A stretch of 64,000 bases of DNA, taken from the NCBI RefSeq assembly GCF_001540865.1, contig NC_033633.1, positions 6,691,145-6,755,144 of the forward strand. Direction: 5' to 3'. Numbering within the stretch: the first letter of the stretch is position 1; each line of letters begins with the position of its first letter. Positions 10,736-22,312 of the stretch are shown in pieces. The DNA is from Ananas comosus. Taxonomy: Eukaryota > Streptophyta > Magnoliopsida > Poales > Bromeliaceae. The notes under the pieces are model-generated. The model made no database searches and had not been told where the DNA came from. It saw only the letters and a program-made list of their open reading frames with translations. A program made the translations under genes and the position numbers.

Positions 10736-11922
10736 TGGCCCGGGATGAAAAAGGATGTTGGTGAGTTTGTTGCTAGATATTTAACTTGCCAACAGGTTAA
10801 AGCTGAACACCGGGTTTCCGCGGAAAAGTTACAGAGTTTATCGATTCCGGTATGGAAATGGAAAAAGATCACCATGGACTTTGTGATGGGATTGCCCCGC
10901 TCGCAGGCCGGGCATGATGCTATATGGTGATCGTGGATAGATTGACGAAATCGGCACATTTCATACCTATCCATACTACTTGGACTGGTGAGAGACTCGC
11001 ACAAGTATATTTAGATGAGATTGTGCGATTGCACGGGGTACCTACTTCTATAGTATCAGATCGAGACCCCCGTTTTGTGTCTCACTTTTGGAGGAGTTTA
11101 CAGGAGGCCTTGGGCACGCGCTTGGACTTTAGTACAGCTTTCCACCCTCAGAGTGATGGGCAGTCAGAGCGCACTATACAGACACTTGAGGACATGCTTC
11201 GAGCCTATGTGATCGACTTCCAGGGAGGATGGTCGCAGCATCTACCAATGGCAGAGTTTGCCTATAACAACAGTTATCAAGCAAGCATCAAGATGGCGCC
11301 ATTCGAGGCACTTTATGGACGGAAGTGTAGATCGCCACTTCATTGGAGTGAAGTTGGCGAGAGATTGGCTTTAGGCCCCGACGTGCTCCAGGAAGTAGGG
11401 GACAAGGTTCGCATTGCTAGGGAGCGACTGTTGACAGCCCAGAGTAGGCAAAAGAGTTATGCTGATAAGCGTCGACGAGACTTAGAGTTTCAGATTAGAG
11501 ATCATGTCTTCTTGAAAGTCTCGCCGACCAGAGAGATTAGGAGATTTGGAATTCGGGGTAAGTTGAGCCCCCGATTCATTGGACCGTATGAGGTTTTGGA
11601 GCATGTAGGCCCGGTAGCGTATCGGCTTGCTCTACCGCCAAACCTATCGGGTGTGCACAATGTGTTTCATGTATCGGTCCTTCGGAGATACATCCATGAT
11701 CCGGCTCACGTGTTGGACGCTACACCAGTGGAGCTGAGGGATGATCTAAGCTTTGAAGAGCAACCTTTGAGGATTTTGGCTCGCGAGGTAAAGAGGCTGC
11801 AGAACCGTGAGATTCCCTAGGTGAAGGTGCTTTGGAGCAACCACGACGAGCGCGAGGCCACTTGGGAGTTGGAGAGCGCACTGCGGGAGCGCTATCTCCA
11901 TCTTTTTCAAATGGAGGCTTGA
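10736..11922 (+). pseudogene. pol: Integrase with chromodomain-like tail
   Basis: Integrase inserts the DNA copy. The second half of the HHCC finger is present, but its first Cys is Tyr (RYLTC). A frameshift near 10928 (DAIW then VIVDRL) separates it from the D,D-35-E core: VDRLTKSAHF, IVSDRDPRF and FHPQSDGQSERTIQ are all present. The C-terminal GPY-like region (FIGPYEVLEHVGPVAYRL) is followed by a stop at 11818-11820. A chromodomain-like tail then reads VKVLWSNH and ATWELE and ends at 11922. Chromodomain tails are known in chromoviruses such as Tekay, where they guide insertion to chromatin. Confidence 0.9.
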
Positions 11923-11965
11923 GGTATTTTTTACTTTTTGAGTTTCACGGACGAAACTCCTTTTT

Positions 11966-11976
11966 AGGAGGGGTGA
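11966..11976 (+). promoter_or_regulatory. Polypurine tract
   Basis: AGGAGGGGTGA lies directly before the TGTAACACAC start of the LTR at 11978, and again before the LTR at 13054. It is the expected plus-strand primer. The minus-strand element at 18458 has the similar GGGGAGGAGA. Confidence 0.75.
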
Positions 11977-11977
11977 A

Positions 11978-12340
11978 TGTAACACACTGGACCTTTGCAA
12001 ATTGCGAGGTTCGAGTGATTTGATGTGTCATGAGCTTTTCCAGACCTTCTGGTGGGTCGTTGACAATGTTCCGACCTATGGTTCGAATCTCGAGAAGTGA
12101 GGTTTAAAGCTTAGCACCAAAACCCGAAAAATTGAATTTTTGGTTAGCTCTCGGGTAGCCTTCATTGGACTGTGTACCAATACAGGGTTGATGGCTGTAC
12201 CGGTATAGGGTTGATGGTTGTACCGGTACGGGATTGTGTACCGGTACACAGGCAGCTTCCCAGCCAACCCGAGGCTCGGGTTTTGCATTTTCGTGGGATG
12301 TGTACCGGTACGTGGGCCCGTGTACCGGTACGCAGTGACA
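11978..12340 (+). repeat. First 363 bases of the 3' LTR, broken off at an N
   Basis: This is identical by eye to the start of the LTR at 13054-13416, including the GTACCGGTAC cluster, and stops at the single N at 12341. It is better read as the end of one contig than as a truncated LTR. Confidence 0.8.
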
Positions 12341-13416
12341 NAACAACAGTTATCAAGCAAGCATCAAGATGGCGCCATTCGAGGCACTTTATGGACGGAA
12401 GTGTAGATCGCCACTTCATTGGAGTGAAGTTGGCGAGAGATTGGCTTTAGGCCCCGATGTGCTCCAGGAAGTAGGGGACAAGGTTCGCATTGCTAGGGAG
12501 CGACTGTTGACAGCCCAGAGTAGGCAAAAGAGTTATGCTGATAAGCGTCGACGAGACTTAGAGTTTCAGATTAGAGATCATGTCTTCTTGAAAGTCTCGC
12601 CGACCAGAGAGATTAGGAGATTTGGAATTCGGGGTAAGTTGAGCCCCCGATTCATTGGACCGTATGAGGTTTTGGAGCATGTAGGCCCGGTAGCGTATCG
12701 GCTTGCTCTACCGCCAAACCTATCGGGTGTGCACAATGTGTTTCATGTATCGGTCCTTCGGAGATACATCCATGATCCGGCTCACGTGTTGGACGCTACA
12801 CCAGTGGAGCTGAGGGATGATCTAAGCTTTGAAGAGCAACCTTTGAGGATTTTGGCTCGCGAGGTAAAGAGGCTGCAGAACCGTGAGATTCCCTAGGTGA
12901 AGGTGCTTTGGAGCAACCACGACGAGCGCGAGGCCACTTGGGAGTTGGAGAGCGCACTGCGGGAGCGCTATCTCCATCTTTTTCAAATGGAGGCTTGAGG
13001 TATTTTTTACTTTTTGAGTTTCACGGACGAAACTCCTTTTTAGGAGGGGTGAATGTAACACACTGGACCTTTGCAAATTGCGAGGTTCGAGTGATTTGAT
13101 GTGTCATGAGCTTTTCCAGACCTTCTGGTGGGTCGTTGACAATGTTCCGACCTATGGTTCGAATCTCGAGAAGTGAGGTTTAAAGCTTAGCACCAAAACC
13201 CGAAAAATTGAATTTTTGGTTAGCTCTCGGGTAGCCTTCATTGGACTGTGTACCAATACAGGGTTGATGGCTGTACCGGTATAGGGTTGATGGTTGTACC
13301 GGTACGGGATTGTGTACCGGTACACAGGCAGCTTCCCAGCCAACCCGAGGCTCGGGTTTTGCATTTTCGTGGGATGTGTACCGGTACGTGGGCCCGTGTA
13401 CCGGTACGCAGTGACA
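12341..13416. other. Single N followed by a 1,075-bp repeat of 11266-12340
   Basis: After the N, bases 12342-13416 repeat 11266-12340 in the same order with an offset of 1,076. The only difference I find is C at 11382 against T at 12458. The copied part covers the integrase end, the polypurine tract and the LTR start. The most likely cause is two overlapping contigs (or alleles) joined without merging. Confidence 0.85.
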
Positions 13417-15706
13417 GATTTTGAATGGTCAAAACTGCAGGGGTGCTTTTGTATTGTGGCTTCCCTATAATAGCACCCACGCCCCTAGGGCTGCTCTTTG
13501 AGCTTGCCACAGCAGAGAGAAGGTAAAGGGAGCTCCACCATACTTCTCTTTGGTTTTGATATATTTTCAGCTTGGAATTAAGGGTTTAATCTCTCTTTTT
13601 CCTTTTGGTGCAATTCCACCATGATTGAAGCTTGGAGCTTGGATTTGGAGCTTTGTTGAGGGAAGATCTTGGCACTTAGAGAGTTTAGAGCTTGGATTGA
13701 AGCTTCTAAGAGGTAATCTACTTGTTCTCTCCCTCTAGATTGGATTTTTATTGATGGTTTTGAGATGAAACCCTAAAATGGACACTTAGGGTTTATTTTG
13801 GGCATTTTGAACCTAGGGCTTTTGGAGCTTAATTACTTGGATTAGAACCTTTTTTTGGGTTAGATTGGAAGGATTCTAACTTTCTTTTTGAGCTTGTGAG
13901 AGTTTTTCTACTCCCTAGGTGAGTTTTTAGTCCTTTTACCTTAATGGTTAATGTTTGATCTTATAGTTGATCATAATGCCCGTGTATCTCTCCGCTGATT
14001 ACTTTTAGGGTATTTTGAGACTCGTGGACAACTCCGTTCGGCGAAACGAAGGATTACGCGACAGTTCGGTGGGTTTGACCTAGCCACACAATGAGAAAAT
14101 CTCATTTGTGATGTTTTGAGTATCGTTAAATGAAAAAGCATGCATAATCATGTTAGATATATTTATTATGAATTTTAGAATGCTTAACATGCATATGTTA
14201 TGTATAGTAAATTTTTGGACCTCTATGTGATAGAGTGCATGCATGTGAGATATAGCATTCTAGTTGAGACTTGGAACCATGATTCTTATTATGAAAATGA
14301 ACATTACTTTCATACATTTAACCTTTATGCCCAATTGTGACATTAGAGACTTTGGAAGTCTAAAGAGGCTTGGGGACTTAGACTATTTGAGAATTTGGGC
14401 CAATGTCATAAAGAGGCATTGGGCTCCGACCATAGTGAGCATTGGTATTAATGTCTTAAATGGGAATATAGAACATGATTTGGGCTTGATTAGTTGTGGT
14501 GCTTAAGTGTCATAAAGAGGCACTAAGCAAGTGAGTGTTGGGATATCACATTGTGACATAAACCTAGACCGTTGGGTTACTAGTAGCTATTGTCATGTTT
14601 GAGACATGAGGGTTGGATACTTGAGCCTTGACTACGCTTGCTTGCCATTTGTGCTCATTCGCACATGCTTGTGAGGGTCGCTCCCTACAAGCCGGCACTC
14701 CGGAGTTAGCCTACGCGACCTATGTTCGCTCGTGCGGTATTGAGAAGCCTACGGGGTGGAGTGGGACAGATACATTCCAAGAGCAGGAATATTCGGCTAC
14801 CACAGGCACTTAGGCGGCACAAGCTAGACTACCTTGGGTAGGTTCTTAATTGGAAATGAAAATCAACGCGGGATTGAGTGTGTTATAATCACTACTAGAT
14901 AGAGAGTAGTAATTGGATTACTTGGACTTGCTTCTATCATAGTGTTCGACATTTGAGTATACATACATACATGTAGTATGCTAGGAGATGTTGCTTATTG
15001 CATTCATATATACATTGTTGCCATGATAAAGCATGATCTTCATAACTTCATAAAGTAAACCGTGACATTTACTTATGGCCATGTAGAGACATATTATTTA
15101 TGACAAAGTAAAGGTGCATCATTTTAACACCATATTTAATTGCAATGTAGTATCTTAGCATTTTAATTATGCTTTCATAAATGCAATTTATTCATTACTA
15201 TTGCTCTTTTTGGCTTACCCTTTTCTTTTGGGGCCTAGTGGTGCATTGAGCTGAGGTCAGTAATTATCCACTGGGAACTATAAATTATAGTTCTCACGCC
15301 CTCTGTTTTATATTTTCTTTCAGAGCCTTCCACGCCGGGGAGGCTAGGGACCGTGGAAAGGGCGTTGCTTCGAGCTAGCTCTTCTGCGAGTGACGAGTTG
15401 ATAGGTGGACTACCTCTCGATGTTTTTATTTTGGAGAGGTTGAGAGCTGTATCAGTGTATTAGAGACCACCCTTTTGTGTAGTTTTTGGACGGATATTGT
15501 ATAACTTTATGTTTCACTCTTATTGCTTTAGTATTTTCCTTTTTACCTTGTTGTAGATGATGGATCTATTTGTGCTCTGATATCTCTAGATGTTGTTTAT
15601 TTTTAGTTTTATTTTCCGCTGTTGATGTAGACGCCTTATATGTGTTGACATATGGCGGGTCTGGGCACGCTACCAGGAGGGCCTCTGCCGGTCCCGGTGC
15701 GTGACA
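13054..15706 (+). repeat. 3' LTR, family A (2,653 bp)
   Basis: It begins TGTAACACACTGG and ends GTGCGTGACA, followed by the TSD GGAAA (15707-15711). It mirrors the 5' LTR: TATAATA at 13466-13472, candidate intron 13919-15323, hairpin 15275-15293. In its palindrome cluster the first copy is CCAATAC rather than CCGGTAC and the second ends in TAT, consistent with loss of methylated C at CCGG. Confidence 0.94.
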
Positions 15707-15711
15707 GGAAA

Positions 15712-16373
15712 GCTCCAAGAGAAGTAAAAAAAAACCCACGGGACTAATCACATAAAAAAAATCCACTAAGGAGCAATAAAGGAGAAGGTGATTTACCAAA
15801 TCCTGCACACAACCTTTGCCCTAGACCAGAGTAGATCATCTTCGTTGGTCTTCGATCGATTAAACTCCTTCAATCGATTACGCCACGACTCCTCACAGCA
15901 ACAACATTCCAAATCCTCGAGCGTCCACCAAATCCTCGGCCCTCACGCGAAGTCCATGCACAATCGCTCTGTCCGAAGCCCATAGAATGATAGTTGGTGG
16001 TGATTTCAATGTTTAGATACTTATAAAATATATTATAAGGAAAAAAACTTCTAAACAATCATCAACTTGATTTTTAAAAGAATATTAGGATTAAAACCCT
16101 AAGAATCAAATTGATGAAAGAGAGAAAAAAAAACTTACTCTTGAAAAAATAAACAAAAGGCACCAAAATAAGTTTTTAAGGTTTTTGAAAGTTATTATTT
16201 CTTTTTCCACATTTTTCGAAAGTCCCCCGTAACTTATTTTTAGGCTTAGAAGACATTATAAACAAATTAGAATTAAAACAAACCAGATTTGGAAATTCGT
16301 GACGAGTTCAGGGTTCAAGGTTCAGGGTCTGGACCTTGAACACACAATTTGGACTTTAAAGTTTGGCAAACTT
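15712..16373. other. Non-coding stretch between elements
   Basis: AT-rich sequence with no supported gene. The last 75 bases (16299-16373) contain GGTCTGGACC and related text like the palindrome boxes of the E-like LTRs, so this may be the remnant of another LTR into which the one at 16374 inserted. Confidence 0.4.
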
Positions 16374-18457
16374 TGTCACACCCCGCGACCACCGATTTGG
16401 TCGGTCCGGGCGCGCGCACAAATCACCGAATGGACAGAGCCTCCCCTGTCCGTCCAAGGCTCAACAAAACAAGTACATTGAATTTCACATAGGAAAAACA
16501 ACGTAAACAGTTTTGCACGAGGGCATATCACAAGAACGAAAATTTAAATCTAACTATTACAACATTGGGCAAACACAGTGCCACTCCGCTAATGGTTGCT
16601 CTGCAAAAACAGAGGGTGAGAAAAGAAGTTCCCAGTAGGTTTGGCCGCTGACCTTTTTCTTTGACCTCATAACCCAATCTTGCCGGCTCATGCGAAGTCA
16701 AGCCAAACTCACAATACCAGGGCCCATGGGGACTATCACTAATCTAGGGCGGTCTGCTAGGTAGATAACCCATGGTGTGACTACTCCGGAGCTCTGGTGT
16801 CGCGACCACTAACAAGCCGAATGGACAATGTGAGTATGATCCAGTCCTCTCATCTCAAGAACACCCTACTGACCAAGGTAACAACATCAGGGAATCTACC
16901 AATCCCTAGCATGGTCCAGAGGATCTATTTCACTCTCTCGTATGCTCGTCTCAAATCTTGTGTAACTACGGCAATAAACCCACATTTACAATCACGACAC
17001 ACAATGTTCATATTTTTCACTTGCACAATAGGATACCCAATCCATATGTCCATCACTAGGTTCATGTTTAGACTCACAATGATATCTAGTATCTCACTTT
17101 GTTTTCTATGTCCAAATAACTAGTCAAGATGCCACCAATGTTCCATAATGTTTTCTAAGTTCACATTCTAGTTCATTGCATTCATAGGGTTTCCAATGTC
17201 CACTAACCCAATCCTCATGCATCCAAGTATCGAGTTTTCAACCCAATTTAATCAACCCTACTTTAGGAAGCATGCAAGGAAAATTTAAAGTACAAACACA
17301 ATAAACCCTACAATGCATGATTTCTACATATATATATACACATATGATCAATAATGGCAACATAGACATACGAAGAAATCCAACCATTTCGGATAGCACC
17401 ACCCACCTCATGTCGACGTATAGAAGCGAGAAACTAAGCCTCGTGATTTATCGTTGTCGATTCGGCTCGACACAAGCCTAACAAACGAAAATCGGCAAAA
17501 TCTCCTAATCGAACGCCGTAACCTCGTCGTAATCCAAATCAAAGTTGTTCCCCACGTCGATTTATCCTTCAATTACAGATTTAAAATGTCAATTTGGTTC
17601 CAAATCTCATAGGGACAAAAGCCCCAAATCCAAACCCTAGGTTTCTTTATCCTCAAGAAAACCCCACAAATCATAGTGAATCCTTTAATTAAACTAGTTT
17701 AGAATCATCTAGGGTTCTCAAATACATCAATTTTAAAGGATTCAATCCAAAGCCTAACTCAAATCCATGAAATCTCACCTTGGCCAAATAGCACTCCAAG
17801 CTTGATCCACCATTAGAGAGCTTGCTTCATCACCAAGCTTCTCCAAGCTTGCTCTCCACCAAGTCCTCCAACCTAGAGAAAGGAAGAGGGAGGTGTTTGA
17901 GAGAAGGAGAGAAGGGTTTTACCCTTTCTCTCATGTGTGGGGGTGAGGGAAATGAGAGAAAAAGGTTGTGGGGACCCATTTATAACGCTCTAACAGCGCA
18001 GGGTCCGGACCTTGGGTTCAGGGTCCGGAACCCGTAGCCATTTCAGCATTCTACGCAACCAAGGTCCGAATTGTACGGACACGTCCAAACCTTGAGACTG
18101 TGAATAGTATTTTCATCCTTTTTATTTTCTTCTCATTTTCGCTCTAAAACTCCGATTTTCATTCCGTTTTCTCTTCAAATCAAATTCAGCACAACCAAAA
18201 CTCTCTCTACACATATGAAACACTTCCAAAGTTAGAGAAGTATAATTTTTTCTTCCAAACATCATTAGATTTTGAAATGCACTCATTTCTCAAAAGTATT
18301 CATTTACTTCCAACTTTCTTCAAGTTGCATTGATACTTCTTCTAATCGTTCCGACGCCCTCGAAACTTCACATGGACCTCACAAAATCCTTCCTCGCCGC
18401 TCTTTGGCCAATTTGGTCAAAGTCCAACAAAACGTATTGGGGATTCGGTATATTACA
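16374..18457 (-). mobile_element. 3' LTR of a decayed minus-strand gypsy element (E-like)
   Basis: On the minus strand it starts TGTAATATACCG at 18457 and ends GGGGTGTGACA at 16374. A polypurine tract lies immediately upstream on that strand (18459-18470), followed to the right by decayed integrase sequence, so this is a 3' LTR. GGTCCGGACC palindromes sit at 18002 and 18022, 17 bases upstream of a TATA-like TTATAAAT (17978-17985). The acceptor-like TGTTTTTGCAG lies near 16605. Confidence 0.75.
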
Positions 18458-20734
18458 TTCTCCTCCCCATAAAATATTTTCGTCCGCGAAACTCAAATTC
18501 ATACCTCAGCTCGACGGAAGAGGTGAGGACATCACTCCACATCAAGTTTTGAGTTCCCATACGGTCTCATTCATCAGTGCTACCCCACAAATCTTTATCA
18601 TACAGAATCACACAATTTTGTAATTCCTTCTCGAGAGCTAGAATACACATCGAGAACTCCCGCAATTTTCATATTTGCCAATTACCATCTGCATAGCTTT
18701 TCCTTGTTGTGCTTGCACCGTCAATACCCGTTGACGTGCAACTTCACTAAGTCCACTTTATACTACATTTCCTGTGCTCTTAAAACCACACGCACATTCA
18801 CAGTGCAACCTTCTATGTCGGAACTGCCTTTGCCGCCTTGTGGTATGGATCGGCCACCACCGTCTGTATCTCAACAGGGTAGGTCCTCCCTTACTCCATA
18901 AGGCCTCAAAGGTGTCACATCATGCCCCACTCCGAGCATCCTCATCATAGGTGAACTTTGCCCACAGCTAGAACTAGTGCTATCGGATTCACAACTCCAA
19001 ATCCTTTTACTTAACAAGCCCATTGTTTTGGCTCGTTAAAGAGTCTACATTATACAGTACGAGTCTTTCCTCACATCCACCATTCTAATCCGGAGCCCAA
19101 TTTGGTCCATTCTCCGGTATTGCTCACTAGCAATTCTCACTTGGTGTTTCCTTTCATTACGAGTGGATCCTATCACACATAGATTCCCAACTCCGCAATG
19201 ACATGGCTCATCCTCAAGCACTTGCTCATTCCGAATCACAATCCTCATTTCACATGTGGTTTCTACTATCCCAACGTCTCACAAGGAGCACGTTGCACCA
19301 CTTCCACATGCCATAGGTTGGCATCTTGCCATTCTTATGACAAGCCCATAGGGATCCCATACCCATAACTCCAACTTCGCTTTCGCGATAACACTAGGTC
19401 CTGCGGTTTGGTGGCTCTATCAATCAGGCGAGTGACATGATTGGGCCTTTGCCCCTTTGGTCAATACCCTCAACCTTCTCGCACGCCACTAATGCTCTCC
19501 TTATTAGAGCCCTCAGCTAACCTATCTAATCCAAATTGCCATGGAGGGTCCACCGACCGACCGTGCAACATTTCTTACTCTCATGTGCAATGTCTAAAGT
19601 CTGACGTTGTCGCAACATCATGCAATGTCTCTCACTCTCATGTGAGGACCCAATTATCACATGGTGGAGTCCCTATTATGACCTCGCATCAAAACCCCAA
19701 CAAGGAGTAACTACATCCCAAGTCATTGTGATCCTTTGGCCAGTTCGCATCTACACTCTAGGTGTACTAACAAACCCACAATTCCACACGTGGCACTCCA
19801 CGTCTCTGGGCCATCGCTTGGACTACCGTCCAAACCGTAAATCCTAGCCAAGCCCTACCCTCAGGTTCAAAGCTGCCATCACATGATATCGACTACGCCT
19901 GTCCATAAGGCCCCAGGCCCACAGTCCACACATGGTTCAGGCGTGAGTAATCCTCAAGCAATACCCACTAACCATCACCACGTGACCAAGGCGCCCTTGG
20001 CGCAATATGCTCTGGCCATCCAATACTTAGGTATTCACCTAAAACTTCACCTCACAAGGAGGATTATCAATACGATCCGAACACTCATATACCAAGCTTA
20101 TGTTTCCTTAACTGAGGCTCCGCTCTACTGAGCACACGTCCGCCGATCACTAGGCACCCATAAGGGACTACCAACCTCTCGAGCGGTCCTCGGCATCCTT
20201 CACACTTGGCCAATGCCCGAGTGCTACTGACAATGAACCCCCAACGGTTGAACCTTCAGTCCGTGCCGTACAACAACTCTGCAGTTGAGCATACTATGCC
20301 TCTACTTTATCCCGTGTTAGACATAATCACCGAGCAATGCTGTCTCATCATCCTTTACCAACCATAGGTGCTCCCTCATTTAAGCCGCTACATCTCAAGG
20401 CTAACTCATCCAGATTTAGCAGTCATCGTACCAATTCTATAGCAGCGAAATAATTCCCATTACCAAACTGCCCAAGGGTTCCAAGATTAGAGTACAACCT
20501 AAGTCGTTACTTCTTCATACGCGGTCGCTATCGTGTCCATGAAGATTTCATATCCCTCATTTACTTTCCCTTTATTTCAATTACTTAAGATTACCATCTC
20601 AGGGAAGGATTCTCTCAACCACCATAACCTCTCTCCATTACCATGGCTTCAAAGCTATTGAATATATCCATTACAAATCCAAATGTTCCTAAGCTCAGGC
20701 TCAGCCTAGAGCTAGCACATCACCAAGTTCTACC
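18458..20734 (-). pseudogene. Decayed gag-pol interior, integrase side
   Basis: Directly right of the LTR at 16374 the minus strand reads GAGTTTCGCGGACGAAAAT, close to the text before the family A polypurine tract. Further right, about 19100-19160, it encodes QVRIASEQYRRM, like the integrase C-terminal region DKVRIARERLL in the family A element. Stops and frameshifts are dense. The interior is cut at 20737 by the Harbinger insertion and resumes at 32197. Confidence 0.6.
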
Positions 20735-20957
20735 TTAGGCCCTGTTTGGATGCGAAGTAAAAAAGTTCCATGGAGTTTAAATACCGTAATTTTGGTCCAA
20801 ATGAAATGGAGAATCCTGTAACTCCAAAAAAAAATTCCACGGGTTTATTTTAAAAGCTTTTTGGATACACATTATACAATTCTACAGGATTTCTGACAAT
20901 CTTAAAAAATTAACATTGAGGGAGTTTAAAGTTAAATTATTAGCTATTAAATGACTT

Positions 20958-20961
20958 TAAA

Positions 20962-20999
<38 letters not shown>
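20958..20999. repeat. Poly(A) run
   Basis: A homopolymer run of nearly 40 A lies inside the left end of the Harbinger element. It is a simple repeat; its length is likely unreliable in the assembly. Confidence 0.8.
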
Positions 21000-21001
<2 letters not shown>

Positions 21002-21157
21002 AGCTGTTGGAGAGCTCAAAAATCAAAAAACTAGCCGTTGGAGAGAAGTATTATGCTTCTCATGCCATCCAAAGTCTATTTAAAGGAACCAAGTTATTAC
21101 AATCACATACCTAAGAATTATTACATTCTCTTCTCTATATCTCTATGACTGGAAACT

Positions 21158-22312
21158 ATGGATAATAGTAATCTCGCACTTCTTCTTTTGAAGAGAAGGG
21201 AAGAAGAGGAATTTGAGTTCATGAATTTCGTTCATCCAATAACAAACAGTGGTGATATATCAGAGATAAGACGTATTCACACATCTATTCTTACTGGCGC
21301 AATGTATGTTTAAGAAGTTCTTAAAGGCCATGATGAACGATGCAAAAGAGAGTTTCAAATGGAGACTCATGTCTTCAAAGCGCTGGTCAAATGTTTGAAG
21401 GATAAAAGACTTATTTTAGATACAAAATATGTCAGCGTGGAGGAGCAGGTAGCCATGTTTTTATTTATCTTGTCTAAAAATGCAAGCAATCATACCATAC
21501 AAGAGAGTTTCCAACATAGTGGTGAAACAGTAAGCCGTCATTTTCGAGCGGTATTAGAAGCAGTTACTATACTCACTGAAGATTTAATTCAAGGACCATT
21601 GGCAATCACTCCATTGAATATCCGATGGAACAGCAAGTTTTATCCTTATTTTGAGGTAATGTGAATTGCTCACTTGCTTTATTAATTTAATTCAACTATC
21701 ATTGCAATTCATCAATAAATTAATTTGTAATATTCCAATTGACTTCATTAACTTTTATGTCAAATGTAGGATTGTATTGGGGCTATTGATGGAACTCACA
21801 TTCCTATATCAATTGCCACGAGCTTACAAGAACCATATCGTAATCGAAAACAAACATTATCTCAAAATGTTATGGTTGCATGTGATTTTAATCTTCGTTT
21901 TGTTTATGTAAGAGCTGGTTGGGAAGGTTCAGCATCAAATGCGAGGACATTACAAGACGCCTTAAACAATGGTTTTACAGTTCCACATGGAAAATATTAT
22001 CTAGTTGATGCAGGTTTTGCTAACACACCAAGCTTTATTGCTCCATATCGCGGCATACGATATCATTTAAGAGAGCAAGGTGCAGCTAATGAGAAGCCAA
22101 AGGATTATAAAGAATTATTCAATCTTCGTCATTCACAACTCAGAAATCATGTCGAACATATTATTGGAGCTGTAAAAATACGTTTTTCAATTTTAAAGAT
22201 AGCTACATATCATTTTATCGATAATCAAACTGACATTTTGATGGCTTGTTGTGTATTGCATAATTTTATCCGAAATCGTAATGGAATGAAAGAAATTGCA
22301 AAAAAAATGTGA
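21158..22312 (+). pseudogene. PIF/Harbinger transposase, one premature stop
   Basis: The protein cuts and joins transposon ends by a DDE nuclease fold (HARBI1-like). I read two exons: 21158-21655 and 21770-22312, with a GT-AG intron of 114 bases (21656-21769) that keeps frame, giving about 346 residues. The N-terminal part has a helix-turn-helix-like segment (TIQESFQHSGETVSRHF). Catalytic residues are visible: Asp in AIDGTHIP, Asp in LVDAGFANTP, Glu in VEHIIGAVK. The only break is TAA at 21311-21313, one base from CAA. A 22-base slippage repeat lies at the stop codon. The start is the first ATG in frame after an AT-rich leader. Confidence 0.9.

Larger units (their letters stand above)
4072..15706 (+). 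mobile_element. Full-length Tekay/Del-like Ty3-gypsy retrotransposon, non-functional
   Basis: The element is bounded by direct LTRs (4072-6725 and 13054-15706), each starting TGTAACACACTGG and ending GCGTGACA, and by a perfect 5-bp TSD GGAAA (4067-4071 and 15707-15711). Inside are, in order, a tRNA-Met primer site, gag, protease, RT, RNase H, integrase with a chromodomain-like tail, and a polypurine tract. This order (RT before integrase) defines Ty3-gypsy; the tail and the LTRs over 2 kb fit the Tekay/Del clade. Gag-pol carries several stops and at least one frameshift, so the element is dead as read. Its true length is about 1,076 bases shorter if the repeat at 12342-13416 is an assembly overlap. 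Confidence 0.93.

Noticed and set aside
12369..13099. A second integrase gene copy
   Set aside because: It is the assembly-like repeat of 11293-12023, not an independent gene.
20958..20999. Poly(A) run as the tail of a LINE or SINE
   Set aside because: No LINE or SINE body precedes it and no TSD surrounds it; it lies inside the Harbinger end.
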